DNA of 50,114 nucleotides from positions 1 to 50,114 of the forward strand of contig JAPPNF010000015.1 of NCBI GenBank assembly GCA_028818755.1, read 5' to 3'. The notes beneath the pieces were generated by a model. That model was not told the DNA's origin, searched no databases, and saw nothing but the letters and a program-made list of their open reading frames with translations. The translations under genes were made by a program, and so were the position numbers. Positions 7,853 to 16,071 of this stretch are shown here, piece by piece (position 1 is the first letter of the stretch; each line of letters opens with the position of its first letter). The stretch is from Deltaproteobacteria bacterium (GTDB lineage: Bacteria; Desulfobacterota; Binatia; UBA9968; JAJDTQ01).

Positions 7853-8254
7853 CTACTTCTTCTTTTTCTTCTTCTTGTCGGAGAGCAGCTCGCCCTTGCC
7901 GGTCACGCGCACGGTAAGGGCCAGCAGGCCGGCCTCCTCGGGGTCGCGTTCGACCTTCACGGTGACCTTGTCCCGCTTCTTCAGGTCGCCGATGGCAATA
8001 TCCTGCCAGGCGTCGCCCGCTTTCTTTTGGATCTTGGTGTCGTCGCCGACGCCGATGTAGGCCTTCCGGATCCTGCCCTTGCCCCCGCGCTGGTACTGGT
8101 ACTCGATGGTCGCGGGTCCGACGTCGGCGATGACCAGCTCCATCTCCTTGGTGCTTTTGCCCTTTTTCTTCTTGTCCTGGGCATCGGCGCCGCCGGAGGC
8201 CAGCAGGGAGAACACGAACAGAACAGCCAGTATCGATAAGAACGTCTTCTTCAC
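7853..8254 (-). CDS. Small exported protein with a C-terminal lysine tail, DUF5666-like
   Basis: This predicted periplasmic protein of 133 residues starts at a GTG (8254) with GGAGG about 5 bases upstream; an upstream ATG at 8302 has no such site. Residues 1-25 form a signal peptide (VKKTFLSILAVLFVFSLLA), followed by a KKKKGKSTK stretch. The mature domain alternates short beta strands, with TKIQKK, DLKKRDKVTVKV and LLALTVRVTGKG resembling the DUF5666 small barrel. It ends in SDKKKKKKK. It is the first gene of the transporter operon, 27 bases before the binding protein. A role as a cell-surface or anion-binding accessory is possible but unproven. Confidence 0.7.
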   Translation of the reverse strand: MKKTFLSILAVLFVFSLLASGGADAQDKKKKGKSTKEMELVIADVGPATIEYQYQRGGKGRIRKAYIGVGDDTKIQKKAGDAWQDIAIGDLKKRDKVTVKVERDPEEAGLLALTVRVTGKGELLSDKKKKKKK

Positions 8255-8338
8255 GTTACCCTCCGCGCTACTCAATTGGTTTGCATGAGATGTATCACTC
8301 AAACGCAGCGCCCCTTAGACCACAGTCGTTTCGAGGCT

Positions 8339-8398
8339 GTCAAGAACCGGCTGGCCCTCCGTTAGCCGTTCTTGACACCCTTGGAAGGCATTTAGTAA
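8339..8398 (+). promoter_or_regulatory. Inverted repeat overlapping a promoter upstream of catabolic operon A
   Basis: An inverted repeat GTCAAGAAC(c)GGCT / AGCCGTTCTTGAC (8339-8352 and 8364-8376, one extra base in the left arm, 11-base spacer) lies between the divergent transporter and UbiD operons. The right arm ends in TTGACA (8372-8377), a perfect -35 hexamer. TAGTAA (8393-8398) 15 bases later could serve as -10. This is the arrangement expected of a repressor operator covering the -35 box. No regulator gene lies next to it. Confidence 0.45.
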
Positions 8399-8435
8399 TC
8401 GTGGGCTGCCCTGACGGGCCTGGGAAAGGCGGATC

Positions 8436-9905
8436 ATGCTCTGGAACGATCTCCGGGAATATCTGAACAGGCTGGATGAACTCGGCGAGCTCGAAACCGT
8501 GCTCGGCTGTGACTGGCAGGAGGAGATCGGCGGCATCGCCGAGCTCGTCACCGAGCAGCGGGGGCCGGCGCTCTTGTTCGACGAGATCCGGGACTACCCC
8601 AAGGGTTACCGGGTCGCCGTCAACCTGTTCAATACGCCCAAGCGCACGGCCACGGCCCTAGGGATCGCGTTGGAACCCTCCATCGACGGAGTAGCCGAGC
8701 GTTTCGCCCGGAAGCTGAAGGGCTTCCGGGCGACGCTGCCCGAGGAGGTCCGGGACGGGCCCGTCCTCGAGAACGTCATGACCGGCGAGGACGTGGACCT
8801 CTTCAGGTTCCCCACGCCCAAGTGGCACGAGAACGACGGCGGCCGCTACATCGGCACGGGCGTTTGCGTCATCCAGAAGGACCCCGACACCGGGTTCGTC
8901 AACTCCGGCGCCTATCGCGTGGCGGTCCACGACAAGTCCACCTGCACCATTTTCACCGAGCACGGGAAGCACGGCGACGTGATCCGCCGCAAGTATTGGG
9001 ACCGAGGCGAGAAGTGCCCGGTGCTCATCTCCGTGGGCCAGGAGCCGGTGCTGACCGCGCTGGGGTCGTCGAGCGTCTACCGCACGCCCGAGGGCGTGTC
9101 CGAGTTCGAGGTGGCGGGCTACCTCCACGGCAGCCCCTATCCGGTCGTACGGGGCGCCGTTACCGGCCTGCCCATGCCGGCCGCCGCCGAGATCGTCATC
9201 GAGGGTTTCATCCCGTCCCCGGACGACGCCGACGGAGGCCTCCTGCCCGAGGGTCCCTTCGGCGAGTGGACCGGCTACTATGCCCATGGCCGCCGGCCCG
9301 AGACGCGTATCGAGGTGCATGCGGTCTACCACCGCAACGACCCCATCATCTTCGGCGCCTCGCCCACGCGGCCGGTGGGATGCGACTACTTCGCCAGCCT
9401 CGGGGGCGACAACCTCGAGGCGAAGCAGCGTCTGGAGAAGGCCGGCATACCCGGCATCGGCCGGATCGTGGCTCTGGCCCGCCCGCATCTCTACGCGGTG
9501 GCGGTGGAGCAGATGTATCGCGACCACGTGCGCGACATCATCAAGGTGCTCGTGCCCGGGGGCGACCGCTACAACGGGCACCAGACGTGGATCATCGTGG
9601 ACGACGACATCGACGTCACCGATGCGAAGGAGGTGCTGTGGGCCGTGGCCAGCCGGTGCAGGCCCGAGGAGGGCGTCCAGGTCATTCCCGGCACCGCGGT
9701 CTGGCAACTGGATCCACGGATTCCACCCGAGGAGCGCTCGAATCCCGACGCGGCGCACGGCCGCGCCTCCTACACGGCGCACAACCTCGTGATCGATGCG
9801 TGCCGTCCCTACGACTGGATCGACGCGTTCCCGCCCGTGTGCGTCAACGGCCCGGAGCTGCGGCAGAAGATCCGCGCCAGGTGGGGCCATCTGCTGTCGC
9901 GCTGA
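8436..9905 (+). CDS. UbiD-family (prenylated-FMN) decarboxylase, module A
   Basis: UbiD enzymes reversibly remove CO2 from aromatic or alpha,beta-unsaturated acids using prenylated FMN. This 489-residue protein has the usual family length. The key residues of the fungal ferulate decarboxylase type are in place: N-x-G-x-Y-R in NSGAYR (Asn for metal, Arg catalytic), Glu in SEFEVAG, and the Glu pair E-x4-E in EGPFGEWTGYY. The C-terminal half has the WIIVDDDID stretch typical of the family. The ATG at 8436 follows AAAGGCGG. It opens the operon UbiD, Rieske oxygenase, dehydrogenase, PanB-like, bicupin, hydrolase. By analogy with phthalate degradation it could decarboxylate the dihydroxylated diacid, but the substrate is not known. 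Confidence 0.92.
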   Translation: MLWNDLREYLNRLDELGELETVLGCDWQEEIGGIAELVTEQRGPALLFDEIRDYPKGYRVAVNLFNTPKRTATALGIALEPSIDGVAERFARKLKGFRATLPEEVRDGPVLENVMTGEDVDLFRFPTPKWHENDGGRYIGTGVCVIQKDPDTGFVNSGAYRVAVHDKSTCTIFTEHGKHGDVIRRKYWDRGEKCPVLISVGQEPVLTALGSSSVYRTPEGVSEFEVAGYLHGSPYPVVRGAVTGLPMPAAAEIVIEGFIPSPDDADGGLLPEGPFGEWTGYYAHGRRPETRIEVHAVYHRNDPIIFGASPTRPVGCDYFASLGGDNLEAKQRLEKAGIPGIGRIVALARPHLYAVAVEQMYRDHVRDIIKVLVPGGDRYNGHQTWIIVDDDIDVTDAKEVLWAVASRCRPEEGVQVIPGTAVWQLDPRIPPEERSNPDAAHGRASYTAHNLVIDACRPYDWIDAFPPVCVNGPELRQKIRARWGHLLSR

Positions 9906-9967
9906 ACGGGAGGGTCGCGATACACGGAATTCGACATGGCTGAACCGTCCACCGGCAGGAGCGAGCA

Positions 9968-11266
9968 ATGGACAGCAGTGAAAATGAGCTGTTGACACAG
10001 ACCGACCGCGGCACCCCCTGCGGCGAGCTTATGCGCCGCTACTGGCAGCCGGCGGCGCTCTCCGAGGAGCTCCCGCCCGGCGGCCCGCCGCTGCCCGTGA
10101 GGCTTCTGGGCGAGGATCTCGTTATGTTCCGGGACGACCGCGGCAGGCCCGGTCTCCTGGGAATCCACTGCGCCCACCGAGGCGCCGACCTGAGCTATGG
10201 CCGCCTGGAGGACGGCGGGCTCCGCTGCATCTACCACGGTTGGCTCTACGACGTCGAAGGGCGCTGCCTGGACCAGCCCGGCGAACCCGGCGGCGGCGAG
10301 CACCGGGACGCCATCCGCCAGCCCGCCTACCCCTGCCGCGAGAAGGGCGGGATCATTTTCGCCTACATGGGTCCCGGCGAGCCGCCGCTGCTGCCCGCCT
10401 ACGACTGGCTGACGGTGCCCGACGATCACGTCGCGCCCACCAAGCTCTACAGCGAATGCAACTACCTCCAGGGGAACGAGGGCAACATCGACATCTTCCA
10501 CAACAACTACCTGCACTTCGTGAAGCGAGACCTGTCGGCCATGAGCGAGGCCGAGGTGCGGAACGTCCGGGACCGCTTCGGCGACGTCGAAAGGGTCAAC
10601 GGGCGCGGGCCGTCGCCCGGCACGGAGCGGACCCACGCCCAGCTCCTGGACCTGGGTATCCGCATCTGCAAGGTGCGGCGCATGGATGACGAACGGAACT
10701 ACATCCGCGCCGCCACCTTCGTGCTGCCGAGCATGACGGTCATTCCCGGCGGCGCCATCAACTGGCATGTGCCCATCGACGACACCCACCATTGGAAGTA
10801 CGTCATCACCTTCAGCCGCGACAAGGCGCTGGACAGGGAAGTCGCCACCATGCGGGCCAGCGAGTGGGCGCCGGCGCCGGACTACCGCCCGATGGTGAGC
10901 AAGGCCAACCGCTACGGCCAGGACCGAAGTCTCATGAAGGACCGCGTCTATTGCGGCATCGACTACCCCAACCCGATCCAGGACCTGTGCGTGGTGGAGG
11001 GGGCCGGGCTGGTGCAGGACCGCACTAACGAGCACCTGGTGGAGTCCGACGTCCCCATCGTGGCGTCGCGCAAGGTCCTGTTGAAGGCTATCGTGGACGT
11101 TCAGCAAGGCAACGATCCGGCCCACGTGATACGTGACCCCGAGGCGAACCGGTTCCCCCAGATCGTCGCCACCTACGGCGTGATCCCGAGCAACACCCCG
11201 TGGCAGGAGCACCTGGAGCAGCTCGTGGCCGACGGGCACGGCTGGCAAACCTTGGCGACTCCATGA
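9968..11266 (+). CDS. Rieske non-haem iron oxygenase, large subunit, phthalate 4,5-dioxygenase-like, module A
   Basis: This oxygenase component adds O2 to an aromatic ring using electrons from a separate reductase. The 432-residue protein has the Rieske [2Fe-2S] ligands Cys68, His70, Cys87 and His90 with the standard C-x-H-x16-C-x2-H spacing. The mononuclear iron site begins at EGNIDIFHNNYLHF, giving the two His after an Asp. The N-terminal GTPCGELMRRYWQP box is typical of phthalate-type, alpha-only Rieske oxygenases. AGGAG lies before the ATG at 9968. The stop overlaps the next start as ATGA, so the dehydrogenase is translationally coupled. No ferredoxin or reductase gene is present, so electrons must come from elsewhere in the genome. 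It is very similar to the oxygenase at 20180-21442. Confidence 0.93.
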   Translation: MDSSENELLTQTDRGTPCGELMRRYWQPAALSEELPPGGPPLPVRLLGEDLVMFRDDRGRPGLLGIHCAHRGADLSYGRLEDGGLRCIYHGWLYDVEGRCLDQPGEPGGGEHRDAIRQPAYPCREKGGIIFAYMGPGEPPLLPAYDWLTVPDDHVAPTKLYSECNYLQGNEGNIDIFHNNYLHFVKRDLSAMSEAEVRNVRDRFGDVERVNGRGPSPGTERTHAQLLDLGIRICKVRRMDDERNYIRAATFVLPSMTVIPGGAINWHVPIDDTHHWKYVITFSRDKALDREVATMRASEWAPAPDYRPMVSKANRYGQDRSLMKDRVYCGIDYPNPIQDLCVVEGAGLVQDRTNEHLVESDVPIVASRKVLLKAIVDVQQGNDPAHVIRDPEANRFPQIVATYGVIPSNTPWQEHLEQLVADGHGWQTLATP

Positions 11267-12474
11267 GCGAAGGCGCGGACACCAGGCTGCGGCTCGGTAT
11301 CGCGGGCCTGGGCATGGCCGCGGCCCGCATCCTGCCCGAGATCGCGCCGCTGCCCTTCGTGCAACTCGCCGGCGCTGCGGATCTTCGCAGGCATGCCCTG
11401 GACAGGTTCGCCCGGGAGTTCGGCGCGCAGACGTTCGAGTCCGTGGAGGACCTGTGCAACAGCGACGAGGTGGACGCGGTCTACGTTGCCACCCCCCACG
11501 AATACCACGCCGAGCACTCCATCGCGGCCATGGAGCGGGGTAAGCACGTCATCGTGGAGAAGCCCATGGCGCTGTCGCTGGATGAGGCCGAGGCCATGAA
11601 CGCCGCGGCCGAGAGAAACGGTGTGAAGCTCATGTCGGGCCACACCCACAGCTTCGACCCGCCGGTGCGGAAGATGGCGGAGGTAGTGGCCAGCGGCGAG
11701 CTGGGGAAGCTCCTGATGATCTCCACCGCCTACTACAAGGACCACATGTACCGGCCCTTTTCCGATCACGACATCGGCATGAGCCGTGGCGTGGTGCTGA
11801 ACCAGGGGCCGCACCAGTTCGACATCGTCAGGCTCATCGGTGGCGGGCTCGTGCGCAGCCTCCGGGCCACGGCGGGGGTCGGCGACCCCACGCGACCCGG
11901 CGAAGGGCACTATGCGTGCCACCTGGAGTTCGAGGACGGCGTGCCGGCGAGTCTGGTGTACAGCGGCTACGCCTATTTCGACACCGGCGAGCTGGTGTGG
12001 GGTATCGGCGAGGGCGGCCTTCCCAAGGACCCCGAACGCCACCCCAAGGCGCGGGCGTTCTTCCGGAGCCTCGGCGAAGGCGCCGAGCGCAGCGACGGGC
12101 TGGAGCGAAAGTTGGAGGCGTGGCGCTACGGCGGCGAGGGCGGCGGTCCCGGCGTCGAAGCCGAAGCAGGCCCCCGCCATCAACCCTTCTTTGGACTCAC
12201 CATCGTGACCTGCGAGAAGGGCGAGGTCCGCCAGTCGCGGGACGGGTTGTACATCTACGATGACAACGGCCGCCGCGAGATTCCGGTGGAGCAGGGGGCC
12301 CGCGGCCGTGAAGCGGAGTTGCGCGAGTTCCACGACGCTATCCTCCACGACCGCCAGCCGTTCCACGACGGCCGTTGGGGCGAGGCGACCCTGGAGGTGT
12401 GTCTGGGCGTCCTGGAATCGGCAAGGCAGCGGCGTGAGGTGTACATGTCGCACCAAGTGCCGGTGGTGCAGTGA
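11263..12474 (+). CDS. Gfo/Idh/MocA-family dehydrogenase, probable dihydrodiol dehydrogenase, module A
   Basis: This predicted NAD(P)-dependent oxidoreductase has 403 residues. The N-terminal Rossmann domain shows LGIAGLGMAAARI, a DAVYVATP strand end and the catalytic EKPMAL box characteristic of the Gfo/Idh/MocA family. The C-terminal beta-sheet domain holds GHTHSFDPPVRKM and a His-rich segment NQGPHQFDIVRL. In phthalate degradation Pht4, a member of this family, oxidises the cis-dihydrodiol made by the Rieske enzyme, so co-translation with the Rieske gene through an ATGA overlap strongly supports the same role here. I set the start at 11263 rather than further upstream because of that overlap. 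A near relative is at 21442-22665. Confidence 0.9.
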   Translation: MSEGADTRLRLGIAGLGMAAARILPEIAPLPFVQLAGAADLRRHALDRFAREFGAQTFESVEDLCNSDEVDAVYVATPHEYHAEHSIAAMERGKHVIVEKPMALSLDEAEAMNAAAERNGVKLMSGHTHSFDPPVRKMAEVVASGELGKLLMISTAYYKDHMYRPFSDHDIGMSRGVVLNQGPHQFDIVRLIGGGLVRSLRATAGVGDPTRPGEGHYACHLEFEDGVPASLVYSGYAYFDTGELVWGIGEGGLPKDPERHPKARAFFRSLGEGAERSDGLERKLEAWRYGGEGGGPGVEAEAGPRHQPFFGLTIVTCEKGEVRQSRDGLYIYDDNGRREIPVEQGARGREAELREFHDAILHDRQPFHDGRWGEATLEVCLGVLESARQRREVYMSHQVPVVQ

Positions 12475-12503
12475 AACAGGTCTAAAGCACATGTGAGGTG
12501 AAA

Positions 12504-13298
12504 ATGAGTAGAGTCTCCATCGTGGATTTGCAGCGGATGAAGGCGGAGAAGCAGAAGATCGTCGTCATGACCGCGTACGACTACACGTTGGCGCGTATCG
12601 TCGACCGGGCGGGCGTGGACGTGATCCTGGTGGGCGACAGCGGCGGACGGTACGCCTTGGGCCACGACGACAGCAACGAGGTCACCGTGGACGAGATGGT
12701 GATCATGGCGCGCGCCGCCGCCCGCGGCTCCGAGCGGGCCATGGTGGTGGGAGACATGCCGTTCATGAGCTACCAGGTGAACGACGAGCAGGCCGTCGTC
12801 AACGCCGGTCGCTTCATCCAGGAGGCGGGAGTCCAGGCGGTGAAGCTGGAGGTGGGGGCGGAGTACGCCTCCACTGTCGCGGCTGTGGTCAAGGCGGGCA
12901 TTCCGGTGATGGCGCACATGGGCAGCACCCCCATGGCCAACATCGGCGCGGGCGATTTCCGTTCCAGCTCGGTGGACGAGGATCAGGTGTGGCGCGACGC
13001 CCGGGAGCTGGTCAAGGCGGGGTCGTTCTCGCTCCTGCTCACCGGCATCAGCGCGGACTTGGCCCAGCGGATCACCGCCGAGGTGCACGTCCCCACCATC
13101 GCCGGCTTCGGCGCCGGGGACCACTGCGACGGCCAGATCGGCGTGACCCATCCTACCATCGGCCTCGCCGCCGAGGAGTTGGGCCGGCGCCGGTCCAACT
13201 ACGGCCCGGTAGCGGTGGCACTATTGGAGGCGGCGGAGCAGTTCACCCAGGATGTCCGGGCGGGCAAGCCGGTGCGTTCCAAGCGCGACGCCGGGTGA
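12504..13298 (+). CDS. PanB-like enzyme (ketopantoate hydroxymethyltransferase family) lacking the catalytic Glu
   Basis: This 264-residue TIM-barrel protein is of the PanB family, PEP mutase/isocitrate lyase superfamily. The metal ligands known from E. coli PanB are all present: Asp in ILVGDS, Asp in GDMPF and Glu in KLEVG. So are the MTAYD start and the GFGAGDHCDGQ loop. The catalytic Glu, normally in a segment like VLEGVP, is replaced: here it reads SLLLTGISADLA with Thr. HxGLTPQ has become HMGSTPM. The ATG at 12504 follows GAGG by five bases; a GTG at 12498 overlaps that site and is rejected. It sits inside an aromatic-acid operon, not with pantothenate genes, so I infer a different C-C bond lyase or aldolase reaction on a pathway intermediate. 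Confidence 0.8.
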   Translation: MSRVSIVDLQRMKAEKQKIVVMTAYDYTLARIVDRAGVDVILVGDSGGRYALGHDDSNEVTVDEMVIMARAAARGSERAMVVGDMPFMSYQVNDEQAVVNAGRFIQEAGVQAVKLEVGAEYASTVAAVVKAGIPVMAHMGSTPMANIGAGDFRSSSVDEDQVWRDARELVKAGSFSLLLTGISADLAQRITAEVHVPTIAGFGAGDHCDGQIGVTHPTIGLAAEELGRRRSNYGPVAVALLEAAEQFTQDVRAGKPVRSKRDAG

Positions 13299-13324
13299 GT
13301 CAGAGGCATACGGAGGAATCGACG

Positions 13325-14425
13325 ATGTCGGATGCGCGGCCCGGTTTCGATCAGTGGTACGTCAAGAGCTCCTACCAGGACTTCGTGAAGCAGGAGGGGG
13401 TGCCGCTCTACGAAGGAAGCGCCCTGGAGAACCTCAACACGCTGGAGCTGGGCGAGTGGGAGCGGCGGGGCGGCAAGGCCGCCTACACGCGCCTGGGTGA
13501 GCAGGAGACCAACAGCCTCCAGATCGTCGAGATCCCGCCCAAGGGGGAGCTCAAGCCCGAGCACCACATCTATGACGCGATCATGTACGTGATGCAGGGG
13601 CGCGGCGCTTCCGTCATCTGGCAGGAGGGTGAGAAGAAGCACACGGTGGAATGGGAGGAAGGGGCACTGCTTTCCATCCCGCTGAACGCCTGGCACCAGG
13701 AGTTCAACAGTTCCGGCGACGAGCCCTGCCGGCTGCTGTTCGGCACCAACGCAGCGCACGTTATAAACCTCTATCATAATCTCGATTTCGTCTTTAACAA
13801 TACGTATTCATTTACGGATCGGTTCTCGATGTCCATGCCCGACTTCTTCACGGACGAGGGCCGCCAGTGGAACCTGCGGCTTTTCGAGACCAACTTCATC
13901 CCGGATATCCGGTCCTTCAGGCTCGATCCTTATCCGGAGCGCGGCAACCGCACGGCCATCATGCGCCTTTCCATGGCGAGCTGCTCCATCGGCATGCACA
14001 TCATGGAGGCGTCCGAGGGCACCTACGTCACCGCCCACCGGCACGGCGCCGGCGCCCACGTCATCGTCATCGGCGGCGAAGGCTACGAGTTGATGTTCAT
14101 GCCGGGACAGGAGAAGGAGCGCCGCAAGGTCCGCACGGTTCCCTACGCCGTGGTGGCGCCCCGCACCAACGAGTTCCATCAGCATTTCAACAGCGGCAAA
14201 GGCGGCTACCGGATGCTGGCGTTCCGGGGCACCGGACTGCGCTATGGCTCGGGCCGGAGCTTCCACCCGGCCCGCACCGCCCAGGACACCGACCTCTTCG
14301 CCGAGTCGTTCAAGATCCGTTACGAGAACGAAGACCCCTCCATCCGGGAGGAGTACAACCGCGAGCTGGAAAAGAACGGCGTGACCGTGCGGCTTGAGCC
14401 GCTGGAACAGGGCAGCAGGGGTTAG
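13325..14425 (+). CDS. Two-cupin protein, candidate ring-cleavage dioxygenase, module A
   Basis: This 366-residue protein has two cupin barrels, the layout of gentisate 1,2-dioxygenase-type enzymes. The first (about residues 70-165) has EHHIYDAIMYVMQGRG followed by AWHQEFN, with His and Asp as possible ligands. The second (about 215-310) has AHRHGAGAHVIVIGGEGYELM and EFHQHFN, giving the three-His iron site used by aromatic-ring-cleaving bicupins. Its stretch around 13760-13820 is locally AT-rich. GGAGG precedes the ATG at 13325 by 8 bases. Operon position after a Rieske enzyme, dehydrogenase and decarboxylase fits ring opening of a hydroxylated aromatic acid. A non-catalytic or isomerase role cannot be excluded. 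The module B counterpart is at 22688-23812. Confidence 0.78.
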   Translation: MSDARPGFDQWYVKSSYQDFVKQEGVPLYEGSALENLNTLELGEWERRGGKAAYTRLGEQETNSLQIVEIPPKGELKPEHHIYDAIMYVMQGRGASVIWQEGEKKHTVEWEEGALLSIPLNAWHQEFNSSGDEPCRLLFGTNAAHVINLYHNLDFVFNNTYSFTDRFSMSMPDFFTDEGRQWNLRLFETNFIPDIRSFRLDPYPERGNRTAIMRLSMASCSIGMHIMEASEGTYVTAHRHGAGAHVIVIGGEGYELMFMPGQEKERRKVRTVPYAVVAPRTNEFHQHFNSGKGGYRMLAFRGTGLRYGSGRSFHPARTAQDTDLFAESFKIRYENEDPSIREEYNRELEKNGVTVRLEPLEQGSRG

Positions 14426-14457
14426 CCACCAGAGCACTTCGCACGGGAGTGAGGCAA

Positions 14458-15309
14458 ATGACGGCTTATCGTTCATGGTTCATCCGCTGTAACGGCATCA
14501 AGACGCATTTAGTGGAGGCCGGGTCCGGGGACCCGGTCGTGCTGATTCACGGCGGCGGCCCCGGCGCCTGCGGCGAGCACAACTGGCAGCACAACATCCC
14601 GGCGCTGGCGGAGCATTTCCACGTCTTCGCCGTCGACCTCATCGGCTATGGCCTAAGCGACAAGCCCGCCATCGAGTACAGCTACGAGGCCAAGGTCGAC
14701 CAGATCGCGGGTCTCGTCGACACCCTGTGCCTCGATCGCCTCTCCATCGGCGGCAACTCCATGGGCGCCTACATCGCGGTGCGCTATGCCCTCGACCACC
14801 CCGACCGCATCGACAAGGTGCTGATGGTGGCCACCGCCACCGTGGCCAACGCCATGAACATCGGCACCACTACCAAGCGCGGCGCCACGGTCCGCCGCTC
14901 GGTGGGCGCGGAGGTCACCGAGGAGACTATGCGCGACTGGCTGAGCATGCTGCTCCACAACAAGGACCGCATCACCGACGACCTGGTCCGGCGCCGCGTC
15001 GCCTACGGCAACCTCCCGGGAGCCGTCGAGGCCCAGCAGTCCTACCGTGCCCACAGCGCCAGGATCCGCGAGGACCCCAACCTGCAGCAATGGTTCGACC
15101 TCAGCTCCCGCCTGCCCAAGGCCACCTTCCCGCTGGCGCTGATCTGGGGCAAGGAGGATCAGTTCGCCTCCCCGGAACTGGCCGCCGGCCTCAAGGCGGC
15201 CCTGCCCAACCTGACGGAATTCCACTTGGTGGAGGGCTCCGGCCACCAGGTCCAGAACGACCAGCCGGAGAAGTTCAACGAGATCGCGGTGCGGTTCCTG
15301 AGCACTTGA
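14458..15309 (+). CDS. Alpha/beta hydrolase, meta-cleavage product hydrolase type, module A
   Basis: This 283-residue hydrolase resembles MhpC/BphD, which split C-C bonds in ring-fission products to give a 2-hydroxypentadienoate and an acid. HGGGPGA forms the oxyanion loop, GNSMG holds the nucleophile Ser (about residue 107), WGKEDQFA the acid Asp and GSGHQVQND the His, so the triad is complete. The ATG at 14458 has GTGAGG 5 bases before it; a GTG at 14449 is less likely. It is the last gene of operon A, converging on HigA. The product would feed the hydroxy-oxovalerate route represented by the aldolase at 1739-2767. Confidence 0.88.
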   Translation: MTAYRSWFIRCNGIKTHLVEAGSGDPVVLIHGGGPGACGEHNWQHNIPALAEHFHVFAVDLIGYGLSDKPAIEYSYEAKVDQIAGLVDTLCLDRLSIGGNSMGAYIAVRYALDHPDRIDKVLMVATATVANAMNIGTTTKRGATVRRSVGAEVTEETMRDWLSMLLHNKDRITDDLVRRRVAYGNLPGAVEAQQSYRAHSARIREDPNLQQWFDLSSRLPKATFPLALIWGKEDQFASPELAAGLKAALPNLTEFHLVEGSGHQVQNDQPEKFNEIAVRFLST

Positions 15310-15349
15310 AGATTCGCCAATGAACCAGCCTGCAGGAAGATCGCGGTCT

Positions 15350-15751
15350 TCATGCGGGGGAACTCACTCTTGCCACTTGTTTGGCGGTAGCGTCAGCGTC
15401 GCCCTTGATTAACGATTCCGCCGGAATGCCGAGACCTTGGTGAAGACGCCAGATCATCCTCAGGCTCAACGAGCGTTTGCGGTTGAGGACTTCGTAGACT
15501 CGGGCGCGGCTGCCGATATAGGGAATCAGATCCTTGGGCGCCAACTCGTTCTGCTCCATGTGGTAGTGGATGGCGGCGACCGGGTCCGGGAGATCGAGGG
15601 GATAGTGCCTGGCTTCCCAGGCCTCGACGAGGGTCACCAGTACGTCGAGGCGGTCGCCTTCCGGCGTGTTGCGCTTCGCCGTCATCAGACCCTCGATTTC
15701 CTTCAGCGTCCGATGATAGTCCCGCTTGGTCTTGATCGGTTCGATATCCAT
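15350..15751 (-). CDS. higA: HigA-type antitoxin, helix-turn-helix
   Basis: This 133-residue protein resembles antitoxins of the HigA/XRE type. An N-terminal helical part (DIEPIKTKRDYHRTLKEIE) is followed by a helix-turn-helix: ELAPKDLIPYIGSRARVYEVL with a recognition helix ending in LNRKRSLSLRMIW. It binds the toxin and normally represses its own operon. The ATG at 15751 has GAGG about 9 bases upstream and lies 10 bases after the toxin stop; an ATG at 15778 would overlap the toxin and lacks a ribosome site. Toxin-first order is characteristic of HigBA. Confidence 0.88.
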   Translation of the reverse strand: MDIEPIKTKRDYHRTLKEIEGLMTAKRNTPEGDRLDVLVTLVEAWEARHYPLDLPDPVAAIHYHMEQNELAPKDLIPYIGSRARVYEVLNRKRSLSLRMIWRLHQGLGIPAESLIKGDADATAKQVARVSSPA

Positions 15752-15761
15752 GGCCCGAGCC

Positions 15762-16064
15762 TCAAATTGTCTGGGCATCGATAGCGTCGTAATCCCGATG
15801 GCTACCGATGAACCGAATATATACGACGCGGTACGGATAGTTGATCCACACCACGATGCGGTACTTGTTGCCGGCGATGTTGAACACCGCCCGGCCGTCC
15901 TTGAGGATGCTGGCGCTGCGAAACTCCCGCTTAACGTCTGCAGGGCTGGCCCAGTCGGCGGCCTTGATTTGGCGGTACCACGCCATCACCGGCTGACGGG
16001 CATCGGCGCGCGCGGCGTCGGCGTCGATGAAGGCTTTCAGCGTCGACACCGCGATGATCCTCAT
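15762..16064 (-). CDS. higB: HigB-type toxin, mRNA interferase
   Basis: This 100-residue member of the HigB/RelE-fold family cleaves mRNA on the ribosome. The family signature is clear: MRIIAVSTLKAFI at the start, SPADVKREFRSASIL in the middle, FNIAGNKYRIVVWINY and VVYIRFIGSHRDYDAID at the end. The start at 16064 is the canonical MRII start of the family; in-frame ATGs further upstream (16100, 16076) would add residues the family lacks. The predicted promoter sits so close that the transcript may start at the ATG itself. Confidence 0.9.
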   Translation of the reverse strand: MRIIAVSTLKAFIDADAARADARQPVMAWYRQIKAADWASPADVKREFRSASILKDGRAVFNIAGNKYRIVVWINYPYRVVYIRFIGSHRDYDAIDAQTI

Positions 16065-16071
16065 GACGAGA

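Noticed and set aside
8658..9998. Long minus-strand frame opposite the first UbiD gene
   Set aside because: It mirrors a clear UbiD gene, has no family motif and is the sort of antisense opening that high GC content produces.
9809..11248. Long minus-strand frame (479 residues) opposite the Rieske gene
   Set aside because: It lies wholly across a gene with complete Rieske motifs and shows low-complexity His/Val/Ala-rich translation.
12504..13298. Housekeeping pantothenate synthesis gene panB
   Set aside because: A catalytic residue is missing and no panC or panD lies nearby; the operon is catabolic.
15336..15351. GAAGA..TCTTC hairpin as terminator between operon A and higA
   Set aside because: The stem is only five base pairs, with no T-tract and overlap with the higA stop.
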